Positions 23,696 to 32,736 of a stretch of DNA of 64,000 nucleotides are shown here, one piece after another (position 1 is the stretch's first letter; each line of letters opens with the position of its first letter). The position numbers and the translations under genes were made by a program. The DNA is from Tangfeifania diversioriginum (GTDB lineage Bacteria > Bacteroidota > Bacteroidia > Bacteroidales > Prolixibacteraceae). The DNA lies in the NCBI GenBank assembly GCA_945873105.1, contig CAMCBW010000031.1, positions 1-64,000 on the forward strand. Reading direction: 5' to 3'. The notes beneath the pieces are model-generated. The model worked only from the letters and a program-made list of their open reading frames with translations. It ran no database searches and was not told where the DNA came from.

Positions 23696-24859
23696 CTAAT
23701 TCTGAAGTGCCTTTACCCTTGAAACCAACAAGGTGATTCCCAATCCAAAGACCCCGATCACCGCGAAGGAGTAACGCAATCCGAAGGCCTGCGAAATGTA
23801 TCCTATAAGTGGTGGACCCATCAGAAAACCCAGGAAACTGACACTCGAAACTGTGGCCAGCGCTATCCCGGTAGGAACCTTCGAATGTCGCCCTGCGGCA
23901 CTGTAAACACTCGGCACCATACTCGAAACGCCCAATCCAACCAGCATAAATGCCAGCGTACTGGGTATCAGGTAGGGAAAAATTACGGCAGTAAATAGTC
24001 CGGTAGAAATCATGACGCCGCATATTTGCATCAGTCGCTTCCTGCCGATCCTGGTCACAAAGTGATCGGCCACAAACCGTCCCAGCGACATCATGATCAT
24101 GAAGGAGGTATAGCCGAGCACCACCAGGGAGGGCGGTGCATGGACCACATCCTTGAAATAGATGCCACTCCAGTCGAACATGGCCCCTTCGCTGGCCATG
24201 CTGCAAAAACCGATGATGCCGAGTTGCAAGAGCACTGTATCAGGCTTGTTGAACAATTTTCTTTTGGGTTCACCGGCTTTGGCCCGGTGTTTGGTCCGGT
24301 CCAGATAGGGATAATTGATCCAAACGATGATCCATACTACCAGGATGATCGTTACAAAATGCCAGAAAGGCCGGACATTGAAGTTGATCATGGCAATTCC
24401 GATCAGGGCACCCGTAAACCCGGCGAGGCTCCATCCCCCGTGAAAGGAGGCCATGATGGAGCGTTGGTACAATTTTTCGGCGGCTACCCCCTGGGTATTG
24501 ATGGAGATGTTGCACAAATTGCCGAAAACGCCAAACAGGAAGAGTGCAATGGCCAATTGCCAGCCTGTCACCACCAAACCGATCAGACTCAAAACGATGG
24601 TGTAGGCAGGAAGTGCGAATGGCAATACCTTGTGACTGCCAAAGTGGGTGACCAGCTTCCCCGAAAAGGGCATCATCAAAAACTGCCCAACCGGCAGGGC
24701 AAACAGGATCGTTCCAAAAATGGCATCGTTCAACTGAAGTGCAGTCTTGATTTCAGGAATCCGGCTAGCCCAGGAGGAGAATCCGAGTCCCATGCTGAAA
24801 TAGACCAGTGAGACGGCGATGCGGATGCGTCTTTTGTTCGGTAGGGATTCAGTAGTCAT
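23696..24859 (-). CDS. MFS transporter (YbjJ-like)
   Basis: This encodes 387 residues with about 12 hydrophobic segments. The first is SLVYFSMGLGFSSWASRIPEI, and FGSHKVLPFALPAYTIV replaces the classic loop 2-3 motif. Overall it resembles the YbjJ/FucP-like branch of the major facilitator superfamily; the substrate is unknown. Its ATG overlaps the stop of the upstream MazF-type toxin gene by one base (TAATG), so it should be translationally coupled to a toxin-antitoxin pair, an unusual arrangement for a transporter. It ends convergently with nothing; aroB lies upstream on the left, on the same strand. Confidence 0.88.
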   Translation of the reverse strand: MTTESLPNKRRIRIAVSLVYFSMGLGFSSWASRIPEIKTALQLNDAIFGTILFALPVGQFLMMPFSGKLVTHFGSHKVLPFALPAYTIVLSLIGLVVTGWQLAIALFLFGVFGNLCNISINTQGVAAEKLYQRSIMASFHGGWSLAGFTGALIGIAMINFNVRPFWHFVTIILVVWIIVWINYPYLDRTKHRAKAGEPKRKLFNKPDTVLLQLGIIGFCSMASEGAMFDWSGIYFKDVVHAPPSLVVLGYTSFMIMMSLGRFVADHFVTRIGRKRLMQICGVMISTGLFTAVIFPYLIPSTLAFMLVGLGVSSMVPSVYSAAGRHSKVPTGIALATVSSVSFLGFLMGPPLIGYISQAFGLRYSFAVIGVFGLGITLLVSRVKALQN

Positions 24860-25182
24860 TAGTCGACATAGGTTTCTTTGAGGATCCGCTTGACATTTTC
24901 AATTTCCTTGTTGGAAAGAGCATCAAGTATCTTTGCAATTCGCTGTTTGTCAATGGTCCTGATCTGGTCGAGCACTACCCAGCCATTTTTATCCTCGTGT
25001 TTTACTTTCACCCTTGTGGGGTACAATTTTGACTGACTCGTCATGGGTGCAATTACCACCGTATTCAAATATTTGTTCATCTCATTGGGCGAAACAACAA
25101 CGCATGGACGCGTTTTTTTGATCTCACTTCCGATGGTAGGATCGAGATTGACCAATACGATATTGTACTGTTTTATTTCCAT
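24859..25182 (-). CDS. mazF: MazF/PemK-family toxin
   Basis: This encodes 107 residues with the MazF/PemK pattern: YNIVLVNLDPTIGSEIKKTRPCVVVSPNEMN at the N terminus, VVIAPMTSQSKLYPTRV in the middle and WVVLDQIRTIDKQRIAKIL at the end. Members are sequence-specific mRNA interferases (catalytic Arg and Thr/Ser in the RPCVVVS and APMTS regions). It overlaps the upstream antitoxin gene by 10 bases and the downstream MFS gene by 1. Length and motifs are complete, so it is probably active. Confidence 0.92.
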   Translation of the reverse strand: MEIKQYNIVLVNLDPTIGSEIKKTRPCVVVSPNEMNKYLNTVVIAPMTSQSKLYPTRVKVKHEDKNGWVVLDQIRTIDKQRIAKILDALSNKEIENVKRILKETYVD

Positions 25183-25418
25183 TCGTCAAATGCTTCGTCT
25201 TCAAATACATCATTCACCAAAAGTTGGTCATCGCCGTTTTCAGCCATGGATTTGAAGGACTCCTCCCAACCATTTCTAGGTATTGTCTTTGCTTTCAAAA
25301 CAATACAATCCTCCTCCAAAATCAATTCGACGGTATCTTTTAGATTGTACCGCTCAAGCAAAGTCTTGCTCAGCCTAATCCCTTTGGAATTGCCTATTGG
25401 AACAATTGAGATATCCAT
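25173..25418 (-). CDS. mazE: MazE-family antitoxin
   Basis: This encodes 81 residues. The AbrB/MazE swapped-hairpin region is SIVPIGNSKGIRLSKTLLERYNLKDTVELILEEDCIVLKA, and the acidic tail (DDQLLVNDVFEDEAFDEWK) would bind and block the toxin. It is the first gene of the pair and overlaps mazF by 10 bases. As in other systems it should autoregulate; a specific operator is not evident by eye in the 130-base gap upstream. Confidence 0.92.
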   Translation of the reverse strand: MDISIVPIGNSKGIRLSKTLLERYNLKDTVELILEEDCIVLKAKTIPRNGWEESFKSMAENGDDQLLVNDVFEDEAFDEWK

Positions 25419-25548
25419 AATCCATGTTTGTGTAATTACAAAGTTAATACATTTGGAATTAATGAAGGGATTTTGGACCTACTTTTTTTGTAGAAAGAAT
25501 GGTTTGTTTTTCAATCAAACTGCATACCTCTGGTTGCCTGTTCCTATT

Positions 25549-26376
25549 TTAACCAATTTTAACCGAAGTCATGGTGAGCGAGCCTGCTATCGCTTTGTCG
25601 TTGAAGATGGTGACCCTTTCGTGTTCCTCCTTCAATGCCAGGATGTAAAGCAGTGGCAGAAAATGCTCGGCGGTAGGCACAGCCAATTCCATCGATCTTC
25701 CCAGGGTTTTGTATTCTATTAATTTTTGGTGATCCCCGTTCAAAATGTACTTCTTCATGGTTTCGTTCGCTTCAGTAGCCCAGTCAAAGGCAAATCCGAC
25801 TTCATTCAGCTTGTCCCAGGCTACATGGCTCAGATTATGGACCAGATTTCCGCTGCCAACAATCAGAATTCCCTTCTTGCGCAATGAGGCCAGCTCTTTG
25901 GCGAGGTCGTAATGGGCTTGCGGAGTCGAATAATAATCCATACTCAATTGAATGACAGGAACCTCCGCATCCGGATAGAGGTGTTTGACCACACTCCAGC
26001 AGCCGTGGTCGATCCCCCATTTGTGATCGAGTTCCACCTCTGTTTTGGTGATGATATGCTTGGTTTCTGCCGCCAGCACCGGACTTCCGGGAGCCGGATA
26101 CTGCACTTCGTACAACTTGGGTGGGAATCCTCCAAAATCGTGATTGGTAGGTGGATGCTCCATTGCAGTGACAAATGTTCCGCGGGTTTCCCAATGGGCA
26201 GAGATGCAGAGGATGGCTGTGGGTTTGGGCAAACTCTTGCCTGTTTCCCGCCATCCCTGAACAAATTCATTCTCTTCGATGGCATTCATCGGGGAGCCGT
26301 GACCCAGGAACAACAAGGGCATTGGCAATGTGTTGCCTTCAAATCCGGCTAAATTATTCAATGTACTCATTTTCAT
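25549..26376 (-). CDS. Class III extradiol dioxygenase (4,5-DOPA dioxygenase-like, YgiD family)
   Basis: This encodes 275 residues. Metal-site signatures include LLFLGHGSPMNAIEEN, ISAHWETRG, and later DHGCWSVVKHLYPDAEVPVIQLS and GSGNLVHNL. This family opens catechol-type rings with Fe(II) or Zn(II); the physiological substrate of most bacterial members is unknown. An oxygen-consuming enzyme is slightly odd next to an anaerobic hydrogenase lifestyle, so another reaction or oxygen scavenging is possible. Two in-frame ATGs (26376 and 26370) are equally good. A 28-bp stem hairpin lies immediately upstream. Confidence 0.88.
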   Translation of the reverse strand: MKMSTLNNLAGFEGNTLPMPLLFLGHGSPMNAIEENEFVQGWRETGKSLPKPTAILCISAHWETRGTFVTAMEHPPTNHDFGGFPPKLYEVQYPAPGSPVLAAETKHIITKTEVELDHKWGIDHGCWSVVKHLYPDAEVPVIQLSMDYYSTPQAHYDLAKELASLRKKGILIVGSGNLVHNLSHVAWDKLNEVGFAFDWATEANETMKKYILNGDHQKLIEYKTLGRSMELAVPTAEHFLPLLYILALKEEHERVTIFNDKAIAGSLTMTSVKIG

Positions 26377-26387
26377 AAAATAAATAT

Positions 26388-26455
26388 GTCACGCAAAGAC
26401 GCAGAGAACGCAAAGAAATAAAAAAACCTTTGCGTTCTCTGCGTCTTTGCGTGAC
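26388..26455. repeat. Perfect 28-bp stem hairpin of the CACGCAAAG repeat family
   Basis: Positions 26388-26415 are the exact reverse complement of 26428-26455, with an A-rich 12-base loop. The arms are built of CACGCAAAG/ACGCAGAGAACGCAAAG units. It fills the gap between the dioxygenase and the URO-D-like gene, and on the minus strand could stop transcription leaving the latter. Confidence 0.9.
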
Positions 26456-26461
26456 AATTTC

Positions 26462-27721
26462 CTACCCGTTGAACTCGCGGATCGCCTCCAGCATGGCAGC
26501 CAGGTTTTCGACGGGTACGTTGGCCTGGATGTTGTGAACAGTGTTGAAGACAAATCCTCCGTCCCTGGCAAATATTTCACAATTATCGAGCACCTGCCGC
26601 TTCACCTCGGCCGGAGTGCCGAAAGAGAGCATCTTTTGCGTGTCGACTCCGCCACCCCAGAAAACCAAATCCTTCCCGTAGGCTTGTTTCAGGTGACGGG
26701 GATCCATCCCTTTCGCATTGATCTGGACGGGGTTGATGATGTCGAAACCAGCTTCGATGAAGAGCGGCATAAAATTCTCCACCGCGCCGCAGGAGTGTTT
26801 GAAACTCTTCCAGGCGGTATGCTGGTGCATCCAGTCGTTGATCTTCCGGTAATAGGGAAGATAGAGTTCATTGAACTGGTCGGGCGAACAGAAGGTGGAA
26901 TCCTGGGTGCCGAAATCGGTGCCGCAAATAAATACCGCATCGATCTGGTTGCCAATGCGCTGGTAGATTTTTGCGAAATTGGCGATGGCCAGCTCTGTCT
27001 GCTTTTCAAAGACCGCATGTACATAATCGGGCCGCGCCAGGGTACTCATGTACCAATCTGCCACATCACGGATCCCTTTTGGATTCTTCAATTGCATGCC
27101 GGGCACCAGGGCGATGTCGCCCAGGGCAGTGCCTCCAAGACTGGCTATGATGCCCCTGCCGCTGGCGGCTTGCAGATGGACCGTTCTTTCCCAATAATCC
27201 AGCGTCTCTTCCGAAATCGGTTCAAATTCTTCGAGATTATCTTCAGGATCAAGCTTATCCTCGACAATTGGCTGCTGTCGGATGATGGCATCGAAGAAGT
27301 AGCCGGCTTTTGGTAGTCGTGCGTTGGGAGGGAGGGAGGTGTCGCCGCCGGGGTAGATCAGGGTACTGCCATCCATATCCTGGGTGGTGTTGAAATCGAC
27401 CGGGACCAGCACCTGCTGTCCCCAGTTGGTGGTATAACTCTTCCAGTCACATTCATTGTTGGCGATACCGAACATGTTGTTTTTGCCATAGGCACCCACC
27501 ACATCAGTTCCAATGGCTTCGGCCAGTTCGTCGTCCACTTCACCCAGCATTTGAAATGGCTCCACCACCCTAACGGGAAGCTCCTTCAATCCGAAATAGT
27601 TCCGCAGGTTTTTTACAGCCAGGCAGTGGATGCCGGTTACGGCGGTTCCGCCGAAATCGACCACCAGCCGGTCGGGTTGCTGGTGGTTCAAAGTTTTTTG
27701 AAGGTTCTCTCTGGAGTTCAT
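26462..27721 (-). CDS. Uroporphyrinogen decarboxylase-family (MtaA/CmuA-like) protein
   Basis: This encodes 419 residues with the URO-D TIM-barrel pattern: N-terminal NLQKTLNHQQPDRLVVDFGG, then FICGTDFGTQDSTFCSPDQF, YLPYYRKINDWMHQHTAWKSFKHSCGAVENFMPLFIEAGFDIINPVQ and a C-terminal GGFVFNTVHNIQANVPVENL. The His-Ser-Cys-Gly stretch resembles the zinc site of corrinoid methyltransferases (MtaA). It is probably not true HemE, because the Arg-rich active-site loop is absent. Proteins of this kind occur in sugar-utilisation clusters of Bacteroidota, as here, with unproven function. Confidence 0.8.
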   Translation of the reverse strand: MNSRENLQKTLNHQQPDRLVVDFGGTAVTGIHCLAVKNLRNYFGLKELPVRVVEPFQMLGEVDDELAEAIGTDVVGAYGKNNMFGIANNECDWKSYTTNWGQQVLVPVDFNTTQDMDGSTLIYPGGDTSLPPNARLPKAGYFFDAIIRQQPIVEDKLDPEDNLEEFEPISEETLDYWERTVHLQAASGRGIIASLGGTALGDIALVPGMQLKNPKGIRDVADWYMSTLARPDYVHAVFEKQTELAIANFAKIYQRIGNQIDAVFICGTDFGTQDSTFCSPDQFNELYLPYYRKINDWMHQHTAWKSFKHSCGAVENFMPLFIEAGFDIINPVQINAKGMDPRHLKQAYGKDLVFWGGGVDTQKMLSFGTPAEVKRQVLDNCEIFARDGGFVFNTVHNIQANVPVENLAAMLEAIREFNG

Positions 27722-27747
27722 ATAGAAAATATGGAAATAAGGAAAAT

Positions 27748-28866
27748 TTAGAAGTTTATCACCGTAAAGTAAGCTTGTTTGGGGTTGTAAGCAGTATCAA
27801 AAAGGAATGGATAGTTTTTCCTGCCTGTTACCGGAAAATTATCTAACCAGGTATGATTATCGGCTACTCCCCAGAAAGTGACTCCGGTAATGGTGCCTTT
27901 ATAGCTTCGGAAAATGTTGAAATATCTGCCATAAGCAGTCGCTTGATTTTGCTCCAACCACGATGTAAAGGTTGTCTGTGGGTCCGTATTGGTATTGTAA
28001 ACAGAGACATCCAGTTCATTAACCTGTATCTCAATACCCAAAGATTTGTATTTTTCCAGCGCATCGGAGAGGAGTTGATTGGAGGGATAATTGATGTTCC
28101 AGTGGCCTTGCATCCCCATGCCATCGACCAGGTTCTGTGCCTTCAGCTTTTTTAGTAAGTCATAGATTTTATCCCTTTTGGCCGGACTGACTTCGGAATA
28201 ATCGTTGTAGAACAGCTTCGCGGCAGGATCAGCCAGCCGCGCTGCCTTAAATGCCTCTATAATATAGTCTTCCCCGCAGATATTGTACCAATTGGTTGCC
28301 TTGTAGATATTTGATCCGTCATCGATTGCCTCGTTGACGACATCCCAGCAATATACCTTTCCCTTGAAGTGGTTCATCACGGTAGTGATATGCGTCCGAA
28401 GCCGTTGCAAGACCAACTCTTTGGATGCAGTAGCCGTGCCGTTTTTAAAGATCCAGTCCGGGGATTGGTTGTGCCAGCAAAGGGTGTGCCCTCTGACCTT
28501 CATGTTGTTGGCCTGGGCAAACGCGACAATCTTGTCGGCATCTGCAAATTTGAAAGTTCCTTCATTTGGTTGAAGGCTCGACCATTTCATCCCATTTTCG
28601 GCAGTAAGGCTGTTGAAATGGCGCTTCAGAAGTTTGGAGGCATCCGTATTATCCACCGTGGAGGGTGTGATGGCGGCGCCCATTGTAAAATATTCACCGG
28701 CAGTGAAATAATCCTTTAAACCTGCTGTCACCTTGTTGTACTGGGAGAGATTGGCAGGCCGGGTATTTCCGGCGACAACAGGAGGTTCAGTTGCTGTATC
28801 TGACTTGCTGCAAGCGCCAATTGTCAAAGTACAGAGAAGCAGGAATGAAATTGAAATGCGGTTCAA
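27748..28866 (-). CDS. GH10 endo-beta-1,4-xylanase, lipoprotein
   Basis: This encodes 372 residues. Signal and lipobox: FLLLCTLTIGAC with lipidated Cys19, indicating a membrane-anchored, possibly surface-exposed enzyme. The GH10 barrel starts near residue 45. The acid/base glutamate is E179 in WDVVNEA and the nucleophile is E284 in QVNELDV; LTAENGMKWSSLQPNEG and VRGHTLCWHNQ are further GH10 signatures. It should cut the xylan backbone. The start codon is TTG; no ATG fits before the signal peptide. No carbohydrate-binding module is present. Confidence 0.93.
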   Translation of the reverse strand: MNRISISFLLLCTLTIGACSKSDTATEPPVVAGNTRPANLSQYNKVTAGLKDYFTAGEYFTMGAAITPSTVDNTDASKLLKRHFNSLTAENGMKWSSLQPNEGTFKFADADKIVAFAQANNMKVRGHTLCWHNQSPDWIFKNGTATASKELVLQRLRTHITTVMNHFKGKVYCWDVVNEAIDDGSNIYKATNWYNICGEDYIIEAFKAARLADPAAKLFYNDYSEVSPAKRDKIYDLLKKLKAQNLVDGMGMQGHWNINYPSNQLLSDALEKYKSLGIEIQVNELDVSVYNTNTDPQTTFTSWLEQNQATAYGRYFNIFRSYKGTITGVTFWGVADNHTWLDNFPVTGRKNYPFLFDTAYNPKQAYFTVINF

Positions 28867-28963
28867 GTTCCGGTGTATTAGTGTTTAAAGAATTGAACTG
28901 TAAAGCTATAATTTTTAATTCTTTCAGGAAAATTTTGTTGCACGCTCGTCAACATTACATAAA

Positions 28964-28994
28964 GAGGCCGCCTCAGGTAATCTGAAACGGCCTC
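28964..28994 (-). terminator. Terminator of the M56-TonB gene
   Basis: GAGGCCG at 28964-28970 pairs with CGGCCTC at 28988-28994, and inner CTGA/TCAG pairing extends the stem. On the minus strand it follows the stop of the 29017-32184 gene and is followed by CTTTATG. Confidence 0.6.
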
Positions 28995-29016
28995 ATCCAA
29001 AGTTATGAACCTATTC

Positions 29017-32000
29017 TTACTGAAGCTTGAACTCTATTGGGATGGTATATTCCACGCTGACAGCCTTGCCGCGTTGTTTGCCCGGTTTCCAGTCAGGCAA
29101 TTGGTTTACAACCCTGATGGCCTCTGCATCGAGTGCCGGACTGACAGACCTTTCAATCCTGGCATTTTCTACTTTTCCTGTACTGCTCACCACAAAGGAG
29201 ACAAAAACTTTGCCCTGGGCCTTCTCCTTTTGAGCTTCGGCAGGATATCTGATTGATTTGGCCACAAAACTCCTTAGCGCCTGGGAACCTCCCGGGAATT
29301 CGGGCATCTCTTCTACCACTACAAAGACGGGTTTTCCCTCTTTTTCATTGATTTTGGGGGATGCATAGGATACCGTTTGTTTCACATTTTTGCTTTGGAG
29401 CGCAAACAGGATCGGAACAGTATAGGAGACATCCACAGCCGTGCCTCCCTGTTTCCCAGGTTTCCAGGTGGGTAATGCCTGGACGACCCTGATGGCCTCG
29501 CTGTCCAGTGATGGATGAACGCCCCTGGCTATTTTGGTATCGCCAATAGAACCGTCAGCCTTCACCACAAAGGTGACGTATACTTTTCCCTGGATGCTAT
29601 CCTTCAAGGCGTCTGCAGGATATTGTACCGTCTTGGCTATAAACTCCCTTAACGCCAGTTCTTTGCCAGGAAATTCGGGCATCTCTTCCACTACAACAAA
29701 TACACCATCCGGCCGCTGTGTGGGAACTTTTGGACTTGGGGAAAATAACAGCGCTTGTTGGTCATTTTTGTCTCCCTTCAGCGAAAATTGGACAGGAATG
29801 GTATAGGATACGTTTACTGCCACTCCACGCTGTTTGCCCGGCTTCCAGGTTGGCAATGCACTTACCACCCTTAGCGCCTCCTGATCGAGCGATGGATGGA
29901 CACCCCTGGCGATTTTGGCATCGCCAACACTCCCGTCAGACTTCACCACAAAAGTGACAAAGACTCTTCCCTGGATACTGTCTTTCAGGGCATCCGCCGG
30001 ATATTTGATTGTTTTCGCAATAAACTCCCTTAGCGCCAATTCCTTTCCTGGGAATTCGGGCATCTCTTCGACGACGACAAAAACACCGTCCGGTCTTTGT
30101 GGTGGAGCTTTCATCTCAGCCATTACCTTTTGTTTGTCAAGTTTGCCTCCGGCCAGCGCAAATTGAACCGGAATGGTATAGGAGGCAGTGACTGGCAGAC
30201 CTTTGTATGTCCCGGGAGTCCAGTTTGGCGACAAATTGACCACCCTGATGGCCTCATTGTCCAGTAACGGATTGACTCCCCTGGATAGTTTGGCATTCTC
30301 TACCTTTCCATCAGACCTCACAGTAAAAGTGACAAATACCCTGCCCTGAATGTTGTTTTTCACAGCCTCTGCGGGATACTCAATTACTCCGGCAAAAAAA
30401 TCATTCAACGCCTGTTGACCTCCTGGAAATTGCGGCATCACCTCCACCATTTGCTCAGAATAATTGCCAAAAAGTTGTTTAATATTGCTTTCCTTACCTT
30501 TGGTCACAATTATTACGACTCCATTAGTTGCCTTTACCCCATACGAATCAGTAGCAGATTTGTCTTTCATCACATTAATTGATGCAATTTGACTGGGATT
30601 GACCTGATCCATTTCGGCTTTTGTGATAGGTACCCCATCAAGAATAAATAAAGGAGGATTGGCACTATCAAAAGAACCAGTAGAACGTATGACCACTTTT
30701 GAGGGTGGAGGTGTCTCTCCTAATGGTGACTGCCCGTAACCAACCACAACTACCTCCTCATTGCTGGATTTTGCACCTGTTCCTTTCGCAGTTTTCCCTT
30801 TGGTAGTAATCAGAATCGCCCCATTCAGGGCCCTTTCACCATAAACTGCCGTTGCAGATTTATCTTTCAGGACTGAGATGGATTGAAAAGTTTCGGGATC
30901 GAGCTGATCCATGGCTGCTTTTGTAATGGGTATTCCATCCAGAAAGATCAATGGAGGGTTTGCATCGTCAATGTTGCTCCTGATTTGAGCAATCGATGGT
31001 GGTGGTGGAGGTGGAGGAGGGGGAGTCCCGTAACCAATCACTGTCACCGCTTCAATTCCTATCTTCTCTGCTTCCATGGTAATGGTCATCGGTTGGGCAG
31101 TGATCTTCCTGACAATTGTCTTTAAACCAACAAAGGAGAAGTACAGTTCGCCATCTGCAGGCATATCCTTCAACAGGAAGTTTCCCTCCTTGTCGGTGAT
31201 GGTACCAATGGTAGAGTTTCTCAGAATAACGGATGTTCCGTGCAAAGGAGTGCCGTCACTCTTTAGTACCTGTCCCTTGACCTCCACTTTGTTGTCCTCC
31301 GTAACCATATTATTTTCACTGGTTTCGTAATGGTACTCTGGCATCGCAAAGGCATAGAAAAGCATCGCGGCCAGCGGCAGAACCACCAATACTTTCAGTT
31401 TTCTAAACGGGGAGTCTATTTTCTTTTTCATCATTTTAAATCTTTTTTTGTTTAATGAATAGCTGAATGAGTTGGTGAGGCTGAAGACAGGAGCTCCCAA
31501 CAGCTGGTTCAACAGGGCTGCCTGGTATACTGCCGGATCGATGGTGCGCTGCAGGGCGCTCTCGTCGGCAAGGTATTCGTGGTTCTGGCGTACCAGGTGG
31601 GTGTATACCCAGGCAAAAGGATTGAACCATTGCACGATGCAGATCAATTCGACCAGCAGCAGATCGAACCAGTGGCGTTGCCGGATGTGTTCCTGCTCGT
31701 GGTTCATGATCTCTTCCATTTCGTGTGCCGATGTTGAAGGATTGACAAAAACGTAGGAAAAGAAGGAAAACGAGGCAGTATAGTCCGGCGTACGGACCAA
31801 TTTGACATTCCCGGTTCGCTCAAAGCCTGCCTGCTGCAGTTTCCGGTAGATGTTCCACGTCTGGAAGAGCACCCGCAGAAAGAAAGCGATGATTCCGGCC
31901 AGGTAGATCCAGTAGTAAAAAGGAACAGCCGGTTCGTCGGCAATTACCCCGCCTGCTACCAGCTCCCCCACCGAAGCGAAGTCGAAGTCGGTTGGAACGG

Positions 32001-32184
32001 AAGGAATGACCACCGTGTAGCGGAAGGTGTAGAAAGGAAAGAGCAGCGACGCGACGATTCCGGTCAGCAGGAAAATCCTGTTTAACCCAAAATAACGCTC
32101 GTTGCGCAGCACCAGCAGGTATACCAGCGCGAAACCTGTCAGCCATGCGGCTGATTTTAAAAGATACAGGCCAATTGCTTCCAT
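29017..32184 (-). CDS. M56 (BlaR1-like) membrane peptidase with plug-like and four TonB C-terminal domains
   Basis: This encodes 1055 residues. Residues 1-280 are the BlaR1/MecR1-type membrane protease, with about four membrane helices and the zinc motif H162-E-Q-E-H166 plus the downstream NHEYLADES. Residues about 298-375 form a carboxypeptidase-regulatory-like beta domain. After a run of nine prolines come two short plug-like units, each with LDGIPITKA/LDGVPITKA and KDKSAT...NGxxxxTKGK, as in SusC-type receptors. Residues about 590-1055 contain four TonB C-terminal domains, each starting MPxFPG and ending SYTIPVQF or similar; the second and third are nearly identical. It is paired with a BlaI repressor. 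It probably senses an envelope signal and cleaves the repressor, while its periplasmic tail contacts TonB-dependent receptors (inference). Confidence 0.85.
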   Translation of the reverse strand: MEAIGLYLLKSAAWLTGFALVYLLVLRNERYFGLNRIFLLTGIVASLLFPFYTFRYTVVIPSVPTDFDFASVGELVAGGVIADEPAVPFYYWIYLAGIIAFFLRVLFQTWNIYRKLQQAGFERTGNVKLVRTPDYTASFSFFSYVFVNPSTSAHEMEEIMNHEQEHIRQRHWFDLLLVELICIVQWFNPFAWVYTHLVRQNHEYLADESALQRTIDPAVYQAALLNQLLGAPVFSLTNSFSYSLNKKRFKMMKKKIDSPFRKLKVLVVLPLAAMLFYAFAMPEYHYETSENNMVTEDNKVEVKGQVLKSDGTPLHGTSVILRNSTIGTITDKEGNFLLKDMPADGELYFSFVGLKTIVRKITAQPMTITMEAEKIGIEAVTVIGYGTPPPPPPPPPSIAQIRSNIDDANPPLIFLDGIPITKAAMDQLDPETFQSISVLKDKSATAVYGERALNGAILITTKGKTAKGTGAKSSNEEVVVVGYGQSPLGETPPPSKVVIRSTGSFDSANPPLFILDGVPITKAEMDQVNPSQIASINVMKDKSATDSYGVKATNGVVIIVTKGKESNIKQLFGNYSEQMVEVMPQFPGGQQALNDFFAGVIEYPAEAVKNNIQGRVFVTFTVRSDGKVENAKLSRGVNPLLDNEAIRVVNLSPNWTPGTYKGLPVTASYTIPVQFALAGGKLDKQKVMAEMKAPPQRPDGVFVVVEEMPEFPGKELALREFIAKTIKYPADALKDSIQGRVFVTFVVKSDGSVGDAKIARGVHPSLDQEALRVVSALPTWKPGKQRGVAVNVSYTIPVQFSLKGDKNDQQALLFSPSPKVPTQRPDGVFVVVEEMPEFPGKELALREFIAKTVQYPADALKDSIQGKVYVTFVVKADGSIGDTKIARGVHPSLDSEAIRVVQALPTWKPGKQGGTAVDVSYTVPILFALQSKNVKQTVSYASPKINEKEGKPVFVVVEEMPEFPGGSQALRSFVAKSIRYPAEAQKEKAQGKVFVSFVVSSTGKVENARIERSVSPALDAEAIRVVNQLPDWKPGKQRGKAVSVEYTIPIEFKLQ

Positions 32185-32185
32185 C

Positions 32186-32572
32186 TTATTCGGTTTTGTT
32201 GCGTTTTACCAGCTCCTTTTTGGTCTCTTCGAGCAGCAATTCAAGATCTTTGATCGAGAGGTCGTTCTCCTTGGCAAAGAAGGAGGCCATGGCGGGGAAG
32301 GAGTTGTTGAAGTAGTTGTTCATCAACCCAATGAGCTGCTTGCCGGAGTACTCCTTTTTCTGCACCAATGGGTAATAGACAAAAACCTTTCCATAATCCT
32401 TGTGGCCGACGAATCCCTTCTTTTCGAGAATCCTCACTACCGTGGATACCGTGTTGCGGGCAGGTTTGGGTTCATCGAAGCGGTCGAGGATATCCTTGAC
32501 CAATCCTTCGCCCAAATCCCACAAGATTTGCATCACCTGTTCTTCTGATCTTGTTAATTGCATGGTCGTCAT
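32186..32572 (-). CDS. BlaI/MecI-family transcriptional repressor
   Basis: This encodes 128 residues from the ATG at 32572; a TTG eight codons upstream is the alternative. The winged-helix region reads LTRSEEQVMQILWDLGEGLVKDILDRF...ARNTVSTVVRILEKKGFVGHKDYGKVFVYYPL, with the family's NTVSTVVR recognition helix. The C-terminal helices dimerise, and the family is inactivated by proteolysis by a BlaR1-type protease. That protease is encoded one base downstream. A GACTAT/ATAGTC dyad lies 35 bases upstream of the start and is the likely operator. Confidence 0.92.
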   Translation of the reverse strand: MTTMQLTRSEEQVMQILWDLGEGLVKDILDRFDEPKPARNTVSTVVRILEKKGFVGHKDYGKVFVYYPLVQKKEYSGKQLIGLMNNYFNNSFPAMASFFAKENDLSIKDLELLLEETKKELVKRNKTE

Positions 32573-32606
32573 TTTTTTTTGTGTCAATCCTTCCAAACAA
32601 ACATAC

Positions 32607-32661
32607 GACTATATTTATAGTCACACAATGGCTTTAATGTTTTTTAACTATTTTTTTAGTC
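32607..32661. promoter_or_regulatory. Candidate BlaI operator array
   Basis: GACTATATTTATAGTC at 32607-32622 has perfect 6-base arms. A second, looser pair of half sites (AACTAT and AGTC) lies at 32646-32661, and a further ATAGTC occurs near 32683. TACA/GACTAT-type dyads just upstream of the gene are what BlaI/MecI repressors bind. Confidence 0.5.
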
Positions 32662-32736
32662 AATTCAAATTTAAGAGGACAATAGTCGTGTGGTATAGTA
32701 GTTATATTATTCACATACTGGTAGTTAACAAATATT

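Noticed and set aside
29017-32184. SusC-type outer-membrane receptor
   Set aside because: Only short plug-like fragments occur; there is no beta-barrel, and the N terminus is an M56 membrane protease.
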